Positions 18,901 to 26,820 of a stretch of DNA of 64,000 bases are shown piece after piece. The notes beneath the pieces are model-generated. The model saw only the letters and a list, made by a program, of their open reading frames with translations. It ran no database searches and was not told the DNA's origin. Made by a program: the position numbers and the translations under genes. Origin of the DNA: Deltaproteobacteria bacterium. GTDB taxonomy: Bacteria; Desulfobacterota; Desulfobulbia; Desulfobulbales; Desulfurivibrionaceae. Position 1 is the first letter of the stretch. Each line of letters starts with the position of its first letter. The stretch covers positions 22,386-86,385 of the forward strand of contig JAJZRJ010000006.1 in assembly GCA_021802775.1 (NCBI GenBank), written 5' to 3'.

Positions 18901-19088
18901 CGCGTTGCCGCCAGCGGTTGCTCGCCGGGGAAGCGGCGCGCTGCCTGGTCGAGGCTGTCGGCGTTCTGCAGGGCCTGGAGCAGCCGGTCGGCCTCGGGGC
19001 CGGGCACGGCCCAGTCCGGATGCACCGGGTGGAGATAGATGGGGCAGCCTTGCCAGGTAAGGCGCTGCCAGTCGGAAAGCAAGCCCAT
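15936..19088 (-). CDS. Radical SAM - ArsM-like methyltransferase - DUF5714 triple-fusion protein
   Basis: A 1050-residue cytoplasmic fusion. Residues ~85-310 are a radical SAM domain with Cys104-x3-Cys108-x2-Cys111 and FTGGEP. Residues ~515-710 resemble arsenite methyltransferase ArsM: SYGCGSP, VDLGSGSGVE (SAM-binding), NCVINLSPDK, and GECLGGAL, so two of the ArsM arsenic-site cysteine positions (518 and 661) are kept while the third near TYGAYK is not. A linker holds two vicinal cysteine pairs (771-772, 788-789). Residues ~815-1040 are a cysteine-rich DUF5714 region (CMVCG, CVYCG, CDDCH). It leads an operon with the VTT protein and mutM. The start at 19088 has a weak ribosome-binding site; upstream ATGs exist. 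Function is not known; metalloid methylation is an inference. Confidence 0.85.
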   Translation of the reverse strand: MGLLSDWQRLTWQGCPIYLHPVHPDWAVPGPEADRLLQALQNADSLDQAARRFPGEQPLAATRLSLERLWSQLDRGTTPPYQGRGAELQLTTLKECWFHLTNCCNLACRHCLFAASPAATETLPPELLRQAMAEATVLGCTIFYFTGGEPFLYPDFPGLLAEVLANPAHHAVVLTNGLLLHEHLAPLRLLPRERLHLQLSLDGLAESHDHLRGPGTFQRLLAGLGLSRAEGFQTALSVAVNRGNLEELPAIVALAAEHGVRALHLLWHFVRGKGNQEQFVPPAEILPVLLAAHAEAEARGITIDNIETLKGQVFSSPGTRYDGSNAGWESLAIGPDGMIYPSPALVGVAELNCGPVGDGLEAIWRQSPVLQAVRQASLIDSADSRSNPLAFLIGGGDPDHSYLAGGSFIGHDPYLPLYNELALWLIARQAARYPVPAGSELVLRMGDVRHDCVDGGRTVALTHCNCVISLAGDQGHLPVREFYAQAALAANAEIVNPFAPEQARADFIPLVSRQRSYGCGSPVNDAGLASGETLVDLGSGSGVECFLAAEKVGPQGRVYGIDMTDEMLTLARASQAGVRQRLGYDNLEFKQGYLEALPLDDSCADVVISNCVINLSPDKRQTFHEIFRVLRPGGRLVISDIVTDEAIPVRIKNNARFRGECLGGALQQEELMAMLRAAGFAATRLVKRFAYREVEGVRFYSLTYGAYKPAATTMAEVIYRGPFAAVATESGILLRKGQRTSIPLSDARQLDDSVLLLDESGAVTNLAMVNSCCPTAPAGPTPLALAGCCGPAPADPAAASTKILAFPATVPPRHAAGCMVCGSELTYLAHLSEASCVYCGGTSRTHSVCRQGHFICDDCHQRDALSIIRLRCTESDETDMLALLQQIRQHPAFPLHGPEHHALVPGIMVATYRNRGGAISREAILTAIERGSKVPGGVCGFWGTCGAAAGVGIGMSMLLAATPLTPKARQVVQQATARVLGRIGETQGARCCQRESVIALKEAARLSAGLLPVALLAASPFQCRQQGKNKECIKHRCPLWAVNRNQRSSA

Positions 19089-19119
19089 GGGCAACTCGCG
19101 GTCTGGTGGTCTCGGGTTT

Positions 19120-19137
19120 CGCCTCGCGGACGAGGCG
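19120..19137. other. Perfect 7-bp stem-loop between divergent genes
   Basis: CGCCTCG (19120-19126), loop CGGA, CGAGGCG (19131-19137). It lies in the 175-base gap between the radical SAM fusion and the cyclo-ligase gene, 31 bases upstream of the former's start. No T-run follows on either strand, so it is not a standard terminator; it could shape the leader of the fusion mRNA. Confidence 0.3.
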
Positions 19138-19263
19138 CCTTTGCTGCACCATAAATGACCGCTGCCCCTCGGGTCAAGCCTTCTTCGGCAGCGCGGCGCC
19201 CCCGCAGAAAAGGATGCCTTCGGCAACGGCATTCAGGTATACTGCCGGGGAAGAGGAAAAACG

Positions 19264-19842
19264 ATGACCGGGTCACGACAAGGCTTACGGCAGCGGATAC
19301 TGGCGGCGCGGGATACGCTGGCGCCCGAGGTGCGGCGGGAGTGGAGTGCCGCGATCTGCGCCCGGCTCTGGGAAATCCCGGCGGTGGCGGCGGCACGGGC
19401 CATCATGGTCTATGTCAGCTTCCGCAGCGAGGTGGAGACCGGTATATTTATCGGCGAGGCCCTCAAGCGGGGCGTCACCGTCGTTGTGCCGCGCACCGAG
19501 GTTAAGGCGAAACAGCTGGCCGTCTACCGGCTCAACGATCCGGCCCGGGATCTCAGGCCCGGCTATTGCGGCATCCTGGAGCCCGACCCGACCCGCGTTC
19601 AGCCCATTGACCCGGCTGCCATCGAGGTGGTGATCCTGCCGGGCAGCGTCTTTGATTGGGCCGGCGGCCGGCTCGGGTATGGCGGCGGCTATTACGACCG
19701 ATTCCTGGCCCAACAGGCGCCGCAGGCCTTGCGGATCGCGGTGGCTTACGGTATGCAGGTGGTGGAGGAGGTGCCGGTGCTGGCGCACGATATGCGGCTG
19801 CACTGGCTGGTGACCGAGGCGGCAACCCGAAGGACGGGATGA
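19264..19842 (+). CDS. 5-formyltetrahydrofolate cyclo-ligase
   Basis: ATP-dependent enzyme (MTHFS, YgfA/Fau family) that returns 5-formyl-THF to the active folate pool as 5,10-methenyl-THF. The 192-residue protein has the basic N-terminal RQRILAARD segment, and the ATP/Mg-binding loop GRLGYGGGYYDRFL near residue 145. The ATG follows GAGG with a seven-base spacer. The downstream deacetylase gene starts in its stop codon (ATGA). In gamma-proteobacteria this gene follows 6S RNA; no convincing 6S RNA was found here. Confidence 0.94.
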   Translation: MTGSRQGLRQRILAARDTLAPEVRREWSAAICARLWEIPAVAAARAIMVYVSFRSEVETGIFIGEALKRGVTVVVPRTEVKAKQLAVYRLNDPARDLRPGYCGILEPDPTRVQPIDPAAIEVVILPGSVFDWAGGRLGYGGGYYDRFLAQQAPQALRIAVAYGMQVVEEVPVLAHDMRLHWLVTEAATRRTG

Positions 19843-20894
19843 CGATGCGCACGACCGCGGTGTTTCGACACGAACTCTTTCTGGAGCACGACCCCGGCTA
19901 CGGCCATGTCGAGTCGCCCGACCGGTTGCGCGCCATCTATCAGGCCCTCGATGGGGCTGCCCTGCGCCGGCACCTTCTTTTCCCGGAGTTTGGCCCGGCC
20001 AGCGAGGAGGTGCTCGCCCTCAACCACACCCCCCGCCATATCTTCCGGGTCAAGGCCACGGCCGGCAAGCCCTTCGAGGTGCTCGACCCGGATACCCACA
20101 CCTCGGCGCGCTCTTACGAGGCGGCGTGCCTGGCGGCCGGGGCGGTGGTGGCGGCAGTCGAGATGGTGATGCGGGGCGGATGCGACAATGCCTACGCCCT
20201 GGTGCGTCCGCCGGGCCACCATGCCGAGGCGGATCATACCAGCGGCTTCTGTCTCTTCAACAACGTCGCGGTGGCGGCCCGGTATGGCCTTGCCCACCTG
20301 GGCTTCAAGCGTATCCTCATCGTCGATTGGGACATCCACCACGGCAACGGCACCCAGCACGCCTTCTACGATACCGATCAGGTGCTCTATTTTTCCACCC
20401 ACCAGTACCCCTTTTTTCCCGGCAGCGGCAGCCTTACTGAAACCGGCAGCGGCAAGGGCGAGGGATATACCATCAACGTGCCGCTTCAGGGCGGCCAGGA
20501 TGACCTGGCCTTTGCCCGCATCTTCAATGAGCTGCTGGTGCCGGTTGCCCGGCAGTACCGGCCGGAGTGCCTCCTGGTTTCGGCCGGCTACGATATCTAT
20601 GCCGGCGATCCGCTGGGGACCATGGCGGTGACCCCGGCCGGTTTCGGCTATCTGACCCGGGTCCTGGTGGAGCTGGCCGAAGAACTCTGCCAGGGCCGCT
20701 TGGTGCTCGCCTTGGAGGGCGGCTATGCCTTTGATGGTCTCGCCGGCGGAGTCTTGGCGAGTCTGGCCGAGATGATTGGCGAGGGGGGGCTCACCACGGA
20801 ACAGCTTGCCGTCTTCCGGCACGCTGCCGGGCCGTTGCGGGCCCTGGCGGAGGCCAAAACGGAGGCGAAAAAATACTGGACAACGCTTTCGTGA
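19839..20894 (+). CDS. Histone deacetylase-family (AcuC/HDAC-like) zinc amidohydrolase
   Basis: A 351-residue arginase/deacetylase-fold enzyme. Seen: the histidine pair in RPPGHHAE, GFCLFNN, zinc-ligand region VDWDIHHGNGTQ with aspartate and histidine, and SAGYDIYAGDP with the second aspartate, followed by LEGGY. Bacterial members act on acetylpolyamines or acetylated proteins such as Acs; the substrate cannot be assigned. The start overlaps the cyclo-ligase stop by four bases and has AAGGA upstream; a second ATG lies at 19845. Confidence 0.93.
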   Translation: MTMRTTAVFRHELFLEHDPGYGHVESPDRLRAIYQALDGAALRRHLLFPEFGPASEEVLALNHTPRHIFRVKATAGKPFEVLDPDTHTSARSYEAACLAAGAVVAAVEMVMRGGCDNAYALVRPPGHHAEADHTSGFCLFNNVAVAARYGLAHLGFKRILIVDWDIHHGNGTQHAFYDTDQVLYFSTHQYPFFPGSGSLTETGSGKGEGYTINVPLQGGQDDLAFARIFNELLVPVARQYRPECLLVSAGYDIYAGDPLGTMAVTPAGFGYLTRVLVELAEELCQGRLVLALEGGYAFDGLAGGVLASLAEMIGEGGLTTEQLAVFRHAAGPLRALAEAKTEAKKYWTTLS

Positions 20895-20972
20895 ATCACG
20901 GATGATAGACAAGGATTTGCATCTCCGGACAAGGTGACAGCAGAGACGAGGGGCCACGAACGGACAGGCGGT

Positions 20973-22043
20973 ATGAAGGGAACGAATCACACCAGGGTGC
21001 TCATCGCGGACGACGATACGCTGGTCCGCGAGGCAGTGCGGAAAATCCTCCGCATGTTCGGCCACGAGGTGGTGGCGGTGCCCAGCGGCGAAGAGGCTCT
21101 GCAGCAGCTCTCTGCCGAGATTGACCTCATCATCCTCGACATCAACATGCCCGGCATGGACGGCTTTGAGACCATGCGGCAGATCAACCGCCGGGATCTT
21201 GGCATTCCGGTCATCTTCCTTACCGGGGTGGGCAGCATGGAGTATGCGGTCAAGGCGATCAACCTCGGGGCCTACGACTTCATCCCCAAGCCCATCGAAG
21301 ACCTCGACATCTTCAACGTCAAGATCAGGCGCGCCATCGAAAAGCGCATGTACGTGCTCCAGGAGCGCGTCTACAAGGAAAATCTCGAACGCGAAGTCAA
21401 GGACAAGACCAAGGAGCTGGCCGAGAAGAACCGCCTGCTCGAGGAGTACAGCCGGAACCTGGAAGTTTCCGCCCTCAACACCATGCTCACCCTCCAGACC
21501 GCGCTGGAAGAGAAGGACATGTACACCGCCGGTCATACCATCCGGGTGACCAACTATGCGATCAGCATCGCCCAGGCGCTGCGGCTTACCGCGGGGGACA
21601 TCGCGGTGCTGGAGCAGGCCTGCCAGGTGCATGACATCGGCAAACTGGTGATCGACGTCAACTACATCCGCAAGCCCGGTTCCCTCACCGGCGAGGAATG
21701 GGCGCTGATGCGCAAGCATCCGGAGATCGGCGCCAACATCATCAAGCCGCTTTCCTTCATGCAGCAGGAACTCTTCATTGTTCGCCACCATCACGAACGC
21801 TTGGACGGCAAAGGCTATCCGGACGGAATCGGCGGCAACGAACTCGACATCCTCACCAAGGTGATCACCGTGGCGGACAGCTACGACGCCATGACCTCCA
21901 AACGCAGCTACAAGGTCAACATGGACACCGTTGCCGCGATTGCCGAACTCGATCGCTGCGCCGGCAGCCAGTTCGACCCCGAGGTCGTGCGGGTCTTCAC
22001 CGAGGTGCTCCGGAACGGAAACACGACCGGCGTTGCCTTCTAG
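20973..22043 (+). CDS. Response regulator with HD-GYP domain (RpfG-like)
   Basis: A 356-residue two-component c-di-GMP phosphodiesterase. Receiver domain (~5-120) with LIADDD, phospho-acceptor aspartate in LIILDINMPGMDG and lysine in FIPKPI; a coiled-coil linker rich in K/E (~125-165); then an HD-GYP domain (~175-350) with VHDIGKLV and HHHERLDGKGYPDG, all catalytic residues present. The ATG at 20973 is preferred; an in-frame GTG at 20934 would add 13 residues that are not part of the receiver. No partner kinase is adjacent. Confidence 0.94.
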   Translation: MKGTNHTRVLIADDDTLVREAVRKILRMFGHEVVAVPSGEEALQQLSAEIDLIILDINMPGMDGFETMRQINRRDLGIPVIFLTGVGSMEYAVKAINLGAYDFIPKPIEDLDIFNVKIRRAIEKRMYVLQERVYKENLEREVKDKTKELAEKNRLLEEYSRNLEVSALNTMLTLQTALEEKDMYTAGHTIRVTNYAISIAQALRLTAGDIAVLEQACQVHDIGKLVIDVNYIRKPGSLTGEEWALMRKHPEIGANIIKPLSFMQQELFIVRHHHERLDGKGYPDGIGGNELDILTKVITVADSYDAMTSKRSYKVNMDTVAAIAELDRCAGSQFDPEVVRVFTEVLRNGNTTGVAF

Positions 22044-22118
22044 CCCGCGTTTCACGGCCCCTGGCCGGGGCGAAAGAGTGTTTGACTTGCCTTAGCCTAT
22101 ACGGTAAGAAAAGGGGCT

Positions 22119-22403
22119 ATGAAGATCACCGCTGAAGAAGTGATTTACGTTGCCAATCTCGCCCGCCTGAACCTCGCGCCGGAAGAGGTGGGGCCGACCA
22201 CCGAGCAGTTGGGCCGCATCCTCGCCTATGTCGAAAAACTCGATGCGCTCAACACCGATGGGGTGGCGCCCGCCACCCATGCCCTGGCGGTCACCAACGC
22301 CTTCCGCGACGATGAGGTCCGGCCTTCGCTGCCGCAGCAGGAGGCCCTGGCCAACGGGCCGCAGGTGAACGGCGAGGCCTTTGTGGTCCCCAGGGTCATT
22401 TAA
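22119..22403 (+). CDS. gatC: Aspartyl/glutamyl-tRNA amidotransferase subunit C
   Basis: A 94-residue subunit that wraps the GatA-GatB complex, which converts misacylated Glu-tRNAGln (and Asp-tRNAAsn) to the amides. It has the family pattern EEVIYVANLARLNL at the N-terminus and a C-terminal segment ending FVVPRVI. AAGGGG precedes the ATG. It starts the gatC-gatA-hisC-cmk operon; gatB is not in the window. Confidence 0.95.
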   Translation: MKITAEEVIYVANLARLNLAPEEVGPTTEQLGRILAYVEKLDALNTDGVAPATHALAVTNAFRDDEVRPSLPQQEALANGPQVNGEAFVVPRVI

Positions 22404-22486
22404 CCCCAACCGGTTGGCACGCCTGACGCGCGCAGGGCAAGGAACGACGTGCGGTTCATTGCCGCGTGCCGGGTGCTGAGGATATC

Positions 22487-23947
22487 ATGGAACTTGCTCA
22501 CCTGACCATTCATGAAGTGCACGGCAAGCTTAGCCGGCGTGAGATTTCCGCCCGCGAGCTGACCGAATCGGCATTGGCCCGCATTGCCGCGGTGGAGGAG
22601 CGGGTACATGCCTTCATCACCCTTGATCGCGAAGGGGCGCTGGCCCAGGCTGCGGCTGCCGACCGGCTTCTGGCCGCGGGCGAGACCAATCCCTTGTGCG
22701 GCATCCCGCTGGCGATCAAGGACGTGCTCTGCACCCGGGGGCTGCGCACCACCTGCGGCTCGAAGATTCTCGAGAATTTCCTGCCGCCCTATGACGCGGC
22801 GGTGATCGAAAAACTCAAGGCGGCCGGCGCGGTGATCCTCGGCAAGGCGAGCATGGACGAGTTCGCCATGGGCTCCTCCAACGAGAACTGTGCCTACGGC
22901 GCCCCGCACAACCCCTGGCAGCTCGATGCGGTCTGTGGCGGCTCCAGCGGCGGTTCGGCCGCGGCAGTGGCGGCGGACGAGTGCATCGCCGCGCTCGGCT
23001 CCGACACCGGCGGCTCCATCCGCCAGCCCGCCTCGCACTGCGGGGTGGTGGGAATCAAGCCCACCTACGGCCGGGTCTCGCGCTACGGGCTGCTGGCCTA
23101 TGCCTCCTCCCTCGATCAGATCGGCCCGCTCACCAAGGACGTGCGCGATGCGGCGCTCATGCTCAATGCCATCAGCGGCCACGACCAGCGGGATTCCACC
23201 TCGGTGAACGTGCCGGTGCCGGATTATTCCGCCGCGCTGGTGGAGGGCCTTGCCGGCCTCAAGGTGGGGATTCCCAGGGAATATTTCGGTGCCGGACTCG
23301 ATCCGGAGGTGGCAGGGGCGGTGCGTGGCACCATCCGGCTGCTTGCAGAGGCCGGGGCCGAGATCGTCGAGGTCTCGCTGCCGCACACCGAATACGGCGT
23401 GGCGGCCTATTACATCATTGCCCCGGCCGAGGCGAGCTCCAACCTGGCCCGCTACGACGGGGTGCGCTTCGGCTACCGCGACCTCGCGGCCGAGACCCTG
23501 CACGACATGTACCGCCAGAGCCGCTCCCAGGGCTTTGGCCCCGAGGTGAAGCGCCGCATCATCATCGGCACCTACGCGCTTTCCTCCGGCTACTACGACG
23601 CCTATTATAAGAAAGCCTCGCAGGTGCGCACCCTGATCGTCGAGGACTTTACCAAGGCTCTGGCCCAGTGCGACGCCCTCATCTCGCCGGTGGCGCCGAC
23701 TCCCGCCTGGCGGCTCGGAGAGAAGACCGCCGACCCGCTCTCCATGTATCTTTCCGATGCCCTGACCATCCCGACCAACCTGGCCGGACTGCCCGGCATC
23801 TCGGTGCCCTGCGGCCTGAGTTCGGCCGGTCTGCCCATCGGGGTACAGCTGCAGGCCGCCCCCTTTGCCGAGGAAAAATTGTTGCGGCTGGCCTTTAACC
23901 TGGAACAGCGGCTGGGCCTCGTCGGCCGCAAACCCGCACTGGCATGA
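22487..23947 (+). CDS. gatA: Aspartyl/glutamyl-tRNA amidotransferase subunit A
   Basis: Glutaminase subunit that generates ammonia for tRNA-dependent amidation. The 486-residue amidase-signature protein has an intact Ser-cisSer-Lys triad: Lys78 in AIKD, Ser153 in [10 protein letters not shown] and Ser177 in [10 protein letters not shown]. The ATG follows GAGGATATC; a GTG seven codons upstream is less likely. hisC begins in its stop codon (4-base overlap). Confidence 0.97.
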   Translation: MELAHLTIHEVHGKLSRREISARELTESALARIAAVEERVHAFITLDREGALAQAAAADRLLAAGETNPLCGIPLAIKDVLCTRGLRTTCGSKILENFLPPYDAAVIEKLKAAGAVILGKASMDEFAMGSSNENCAYGAPHNPWQLDAVCGGSSGGSAAAVAADECIAALGSDTGGSIRQPASHCGVVGIKPTYGRVSRYGLLAYASSLDQIGPLTKDVRDAALMLNAISGHDQRDSTSVNVPVPDYSAALVEGLAGLKVGIPREYFGAGLDPEVAGAVRGTIRLLAEAGAEIVEVSLPHTEYGVAAYYIIAPAEASSNLARYDGVRFGYRDLAAETLHDMYRQSRSQGFGPEVKRRIIIGTYALSSGYYDAYYKKASQVRTLIVEDFTKALAQCDALISPVAPTPAWRLGEKTADPLSMYLSDALTIPTNLAGLPGISVPCGLSSAGLPIGVQLQAAPFAEEKLLRLAFNLEQRLGLVGRKPALA

Positions 23948-25056
23948 AGATGAAACTCAAGGTCGCCGACAACATCGCCACCCTGATTCCTTACCCGCCC
24001 GGCAAACCCCTGGAGGAGCTGGAGCGGGAATACGGCATCACCGGCTCGATCAAGCTCGCCTCCAACGAAAACCCGCTGGGGCCCTCGCCCAAGGCCGTGG
24101 CGGCGATCAGCGCCAATCTGAAAAACCTGCACCGCTACCCGGACGGCAGCTGTTACTACCTGGCCCAGGCCCTGGCCGCCAAGCTCGGGGTGGCGCCGGC
24201 GGAACTGGTTTTCGGCAACGGCTCCAACGAGATCATCGGCCTCTTGATCGCCGCCTTCCTGGCGCCGGGCCAGGAGGTGGTGACCAGCCACCCGACCTTC
24301 CTCGTCTATCAGAAGATGGTGCAGGCCCAGGGCGGGGTCAACCGGGTGGTGCCGCTCCGCGACATGCACCACGACCTCGACGCCATCCTTGCCGCGCTCA
24401 CGCCCAAGACCCGGCTCATCTTTCTCGACAACCCCAACAACCCCACCGGCACGTTCTTCACCGCCCGGGCGTTCGAGGCCTTTCTCGATGCGGTGCCCGA
24501 GGGGGTGATCGTGGCGCTGGACGAGGCGTATGTCGATTTCGTCGAACCAGCGCTCCGGCTCGATGCCCGCAACTACCTCCACCACCGGACGCCGGTGGTG
24601 GCCTTGCGCACCTTTTCCAAGGCATACGGCCTGGCGGGCTTGCGGGTCGGCTATGGCCTCATGCACCGGGAGATCGCCGATTATCTGCACCGGGTGCGCC
24701 AGCCTTTCAACGTGAACCAGCTGGCCCAGGTGGCGGCCCTGGCCGCCCTGGCCGATGACGAGCACTACGCCAAGACCATGCGGCTGACCCGCGAGGGCAT
24801 GGCCTGGCTTACCTGCGAGGTGGAAAAGCTCGGCTGCAAGGCATTCCCCAGTCAGACCAATTTCTTCCTTATCGACGTCAAGGGCGACGGCAAGCAGCTC
24901 TATGAGCGGATGCTTATGAAGGGGGTCATTGTCCGGCCGATGCAGGCCTATGGTTATCCCACTTACATCCGCCTCACCGTGGGCCTGCCCGAAGAAAACG
25001 CCCGCTTTGTGAAGAGCCTGGCCGAAGCGCTGACGGAGCTGGGCTATGGCCGTTAA
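23944..25056 (+). CDS. hisC: Histidinol-phosphate aminotransferase
   Basis: PLP enzyme (class I/II fold) converting imidazole-acetol phosphate and glutamate to histidinol phosphate. The 370-residue protein shows [12 protein letters not shown] near residue 40, DNPNNPTGT (cofactor contact), DEAYVDF with the PLP aspartate, and the Schiff-base lysine in [10 protein letters not shown]. It is separated from other histidine genes and sits between gatA and cmk, overlapping both (4 and 11 bases). Relatives also transaminate aromatic substrates, so dual use is possible. Confidence 0.95.
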   Translation: MKMKLKVADNIATLIPYPPGKPLEELEREYGITGSIKLASNENPLGPSPKAVAAISANLKNLHRYPDGSCYYLAQALAAKLGVAPAELVFGNGSNEIIGLLIAAFLAPGQEVVTSHPTFLVYQKMVQAQGGVNRVVPLRDMHHDLDAILAALTPKTRLIFLDNPNNPTGTFFTARAFEAFLDAVPEGVIVALDEAYVDFVEPALRLDARNYLHHRTPVVALRTFSKAYGLAGLRVGYGLMHREIADYLHRVRQPFNVNQLAQVAALAALADDEHYAKTMRLTREGMAWLTCEVEKLGCKAFPSQTNFFLIDVKGDGKQLYERMLMKGVIVRPMQAYGYPTYIRLTVGLPEENARFVKSLAEALTELGYGR

Positions 25057-26095
25057 GCTGCCCATCGTCACCATCGACGGGCCCTCCGGCGCGGGAAAAA
25101 GCACCATCAGCCGGATGGTGGCGGCCCGGCTCCATTTCACCTATCTCGACACCGGCGCCATGTACCGGGCGGTGGGGCTGGCGGTGGAGCGGCAGGGCAT
25201 CGATCTCGCCGACAGCGTTGCGCTCAAGCGGGCTCTCGACACCATCCGCATCGAACTCCTGCCCAACGAGCATGACGACGTGCGGGTGATTTTGAACGGC
25301 GAGGATATTTCCGCCGCCATCCGTACCCCGGCCATGGGCATGGTCGCCTCCAGGGTCTCGGCCCTGCCGCTGGTGCGGGAGAAGCTCACCGAACTGCAAA
25401 GGGGCATCGGCAGCCGCGGCGGCATCGTGGCCGAGGGCCGCGACATGGGCACCGTGGTTTTTCCGGACGCGCCGTTCAAGTTCTACCTCGACGCCTCGCC
25501 CGCGGAGCGGGCCCGCCGCCGCTGCGACCAGCTCCGGCAAAAGGGGCAGGCGGCCGATTATCAGGAAATTCTGGACCAGATCGTCAAACGTGACTATGAT
25601 GACAGTAAGCGGACTCTGGCCCCGCTCAAACCGGCTGCCGACGCGATCATCGTCGATTCCTCGGCCATGGGACCCGAGGCGGTGGTGGCGTTCATGCTGC
25701 GGCAGATGGGCAAGGCACAGGCTCTGGACACGGAGGAGAACGGCATGGCGGAAGAAGAGTCGCGGGCGTTCAAACGGCGGCACCTCATCTACTATCTCGA
25801 GGTCTATGACGACGCCACCGGCACCTTGCTCGGCCACCTGGTGGATATCACCACCGAGGGGGTCAAGCTGGTGAGCAAGGCGCCCATTGAGAAAAACAGG
25901 GTCTACCGGTTGCGCATGCAGCTGCCGGAGGATTATTTCGACGAAAAGGTGCTGCGTTTCGAGGCCACCAGCCTGTGGAGTTCCAACGACGTGAATCCGG
26001 ATTTCTATGATACCGGTTTCCGCGTCACCTGGAAGGATAAGCGCGCCAAGAATATCGTGGCCGGTCTGGTGGGCCAGTTCGGCTTCAACGACTGA
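25046..26095 (+). CDS. cmk: Cytidylate kinase fused to a C-terminal PilZ domain
   Basis: Residues ~1-225 are a complete CMP/dCMP kinase: P-loop GPSGAGKST (12-20), LDTGAMYRA, AEGRDMGTVVFPDA and the RRRCDQLR lid region. Residues ~238-349 match a PilZ c-di-GMP-binding domain: the arginines in FKRRHL and the DITTEGVKL strand that replaces the usual D-x-S-x-x-G. Ordinary Cmk is about 225 residues, so the tail is an addition. A ribosome-binding site and in-frame ATG lie exactly at the junction (25732-25747), so free PilZ protein (~116 residues) may also be made. Last gene of the gat-his-cmk operon. Confidence 0.9.
   Translation: MAVKLPIVTIDGPSGAGKSTISRMVAARLHFTYLDTGAMYRAVGLAVERQGIDLADSVALKRALDTIRIELLPNEHDDVRVILNGEDISAAIRTPAMGMVASRVSALPLVREKLTELQRGIGSRGGIVAEGRDMGTVVFPDAPFKFYLDASPAERARRRCDQLRQKGQAADYQEILDQIVKRDYDDSKRTLAPLKPAADAIIVDSSAMGPEAVVAFMLRQMGKAQALDTEENGMAEEESRAFKRRHLIYYLEVYDDATGTLLGHLVDITTEGVKLVSKAPIEKNRVYRLRMQLPEDYFDEKVLRFEATSLWSSNDVNPDFYDTGFRVTWKDKRAKNIVAGLVGQFGFND
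25732..25747 (+). promoter_or_regulatory. Internal ribosome-binding site and start codon inside cmk
   Basis: GGAGGAG at 25732-25738, six bases, then ATG at 25745 in the same reading frame as cmk. It would start a separate 116-residue PilZ polypeptide (MAEEESRAFKRRH...). Its sequence is a closer match to the anti-Shine-Dalgarno than most real starts in the window. Confidence 0.55.
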
Positions 26096-26119
26096 TTGCG
26101 CAGCAAAGGAATACTGTAC

Positions 26120-26155
26120 GGCGCGCCTTCCCCGGAAGGGGCGCCCCTCTTTTTT
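26120..26155 (+). terminator. Strong intrinsic terminator after cmk
   Basis: GGCGC-G-CCTTCC (26120-26131) pairs with GGAAGG-G-GCGCC (26134-26145), one G-G mismatch, followed by TCTTTTTT to 26155. It closes the gatC-gatA-hisC-cmk operon, 25 bases after the cmk stop. Confidence 0.85.
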
Positions 26156-26169
26156 CGGGAGCACGACGG

Positions 26170-26796
26170 ATGGATCGGATGAAAAGGATGTTGGACTGCC
26201 AAGGTATGCTCTGTCCCCAGCCGGTGATCGAGACCAAGAACGCCCTGGAGGCCATGGGCGAAGGCGTGCTCGAGGTGGTGGTCGATAACGAGGCCTCGCG
26301 CAGCAACGTCGAGCGCTTTGCCATGAGCCAGGGCTGCACGGTGGCGATGGTGAGGGAGGGCAGCCGCTTCCGGCTGGTCATCACCAAAACCGGCGGCGCG
26401 GCCCCGCAGCCCGGTGCCCCGGCGGCCGAGGGATATACCTGCCCCGCTCCGCAGGGCTCCGGCCTCGTCTACGTGATTCCTGCCGATACCATGGGCCGCG
26501 GCGACGATAATCTCGGCCGGGTGCTGATGCGCGCCTTTGTCAAGACCATCAAGGACGTCCAGCCGCGGCCGGCCAGGATCTTCTTCTACAATACCGGGGT
26601 GCGGATCACTGCCACCGATTCCGACCTCATCGCGCCGCTCAAGACCCTGGAAGAAGAGGGCGTGGCGATCTTTTCCTGCGGTACCTGCCTCGATTATTTC
26701 GACCTCAAGGACCACCTCCTGGTCGGCAAGGTGACCAACATGTACGACATCCTGGACACCATGACCAGCGCGGCCAAGGTCGTCAGCCCGTACTGA
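26170..26796 (+). CDS. yedF: YedF-type selenium-metabolism-associated protein (TusA-like + DsrE-like)
   Basis: A 208-residue protein: an N-terminal TusA/SirA-like sulfur-carrier domain with the CPxP motif (MLCPQPVIETK, residues ~8-75) joined to a C-terminal DsrE-like domain containing FSCGTCLDYF. Family YedF is associated with organisms that use selenophosphate synthase. It probably relays sulfur or selenium as a persulfide/selenide. The cysteine-desulfurase-like gene follows directly, as in many selenium-trait genomes. ATG at 26170 follows GGGAG; ATGs at 26179 and 26188 are alternatives. Confidence 0.85.
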   Translation: MDRMKRMLDCQGMLCPQPVIETKNALEAMGEGVLEVVVDNEASRSNVERFAMSQGCTVAMVREGSRFRLVITKTGGAAPQPGAPAAEGYTCPAPQGSGLVYVIPADTMGRGDDNLGRVLMRAFVKTIKDVQPRPARIFFYNTGVRITATDSDLIAPLKTLEEEGVAIFSCGTCLDYFDLKDHLLVGKVTNMYDILDTMTSAAKVVSPY

Positions 26797-26820
26797 TCGG
26801 GCAACGGTCCGCCGCCACTC

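Noticed and set aside
19090..19263. Possible 6S RNA upstream of the formyl-THF cyclo-ligase gene
   Set aside because: The genomic position fits gamma-proteobacterial practice, but no long terminal pairing with a central bubble could be built.
19746..22055. A 769-residue open frame antisense to the deacetylase and HD-GYP genes
   Set aside because: Covers two real genes and a gap and has no motif.
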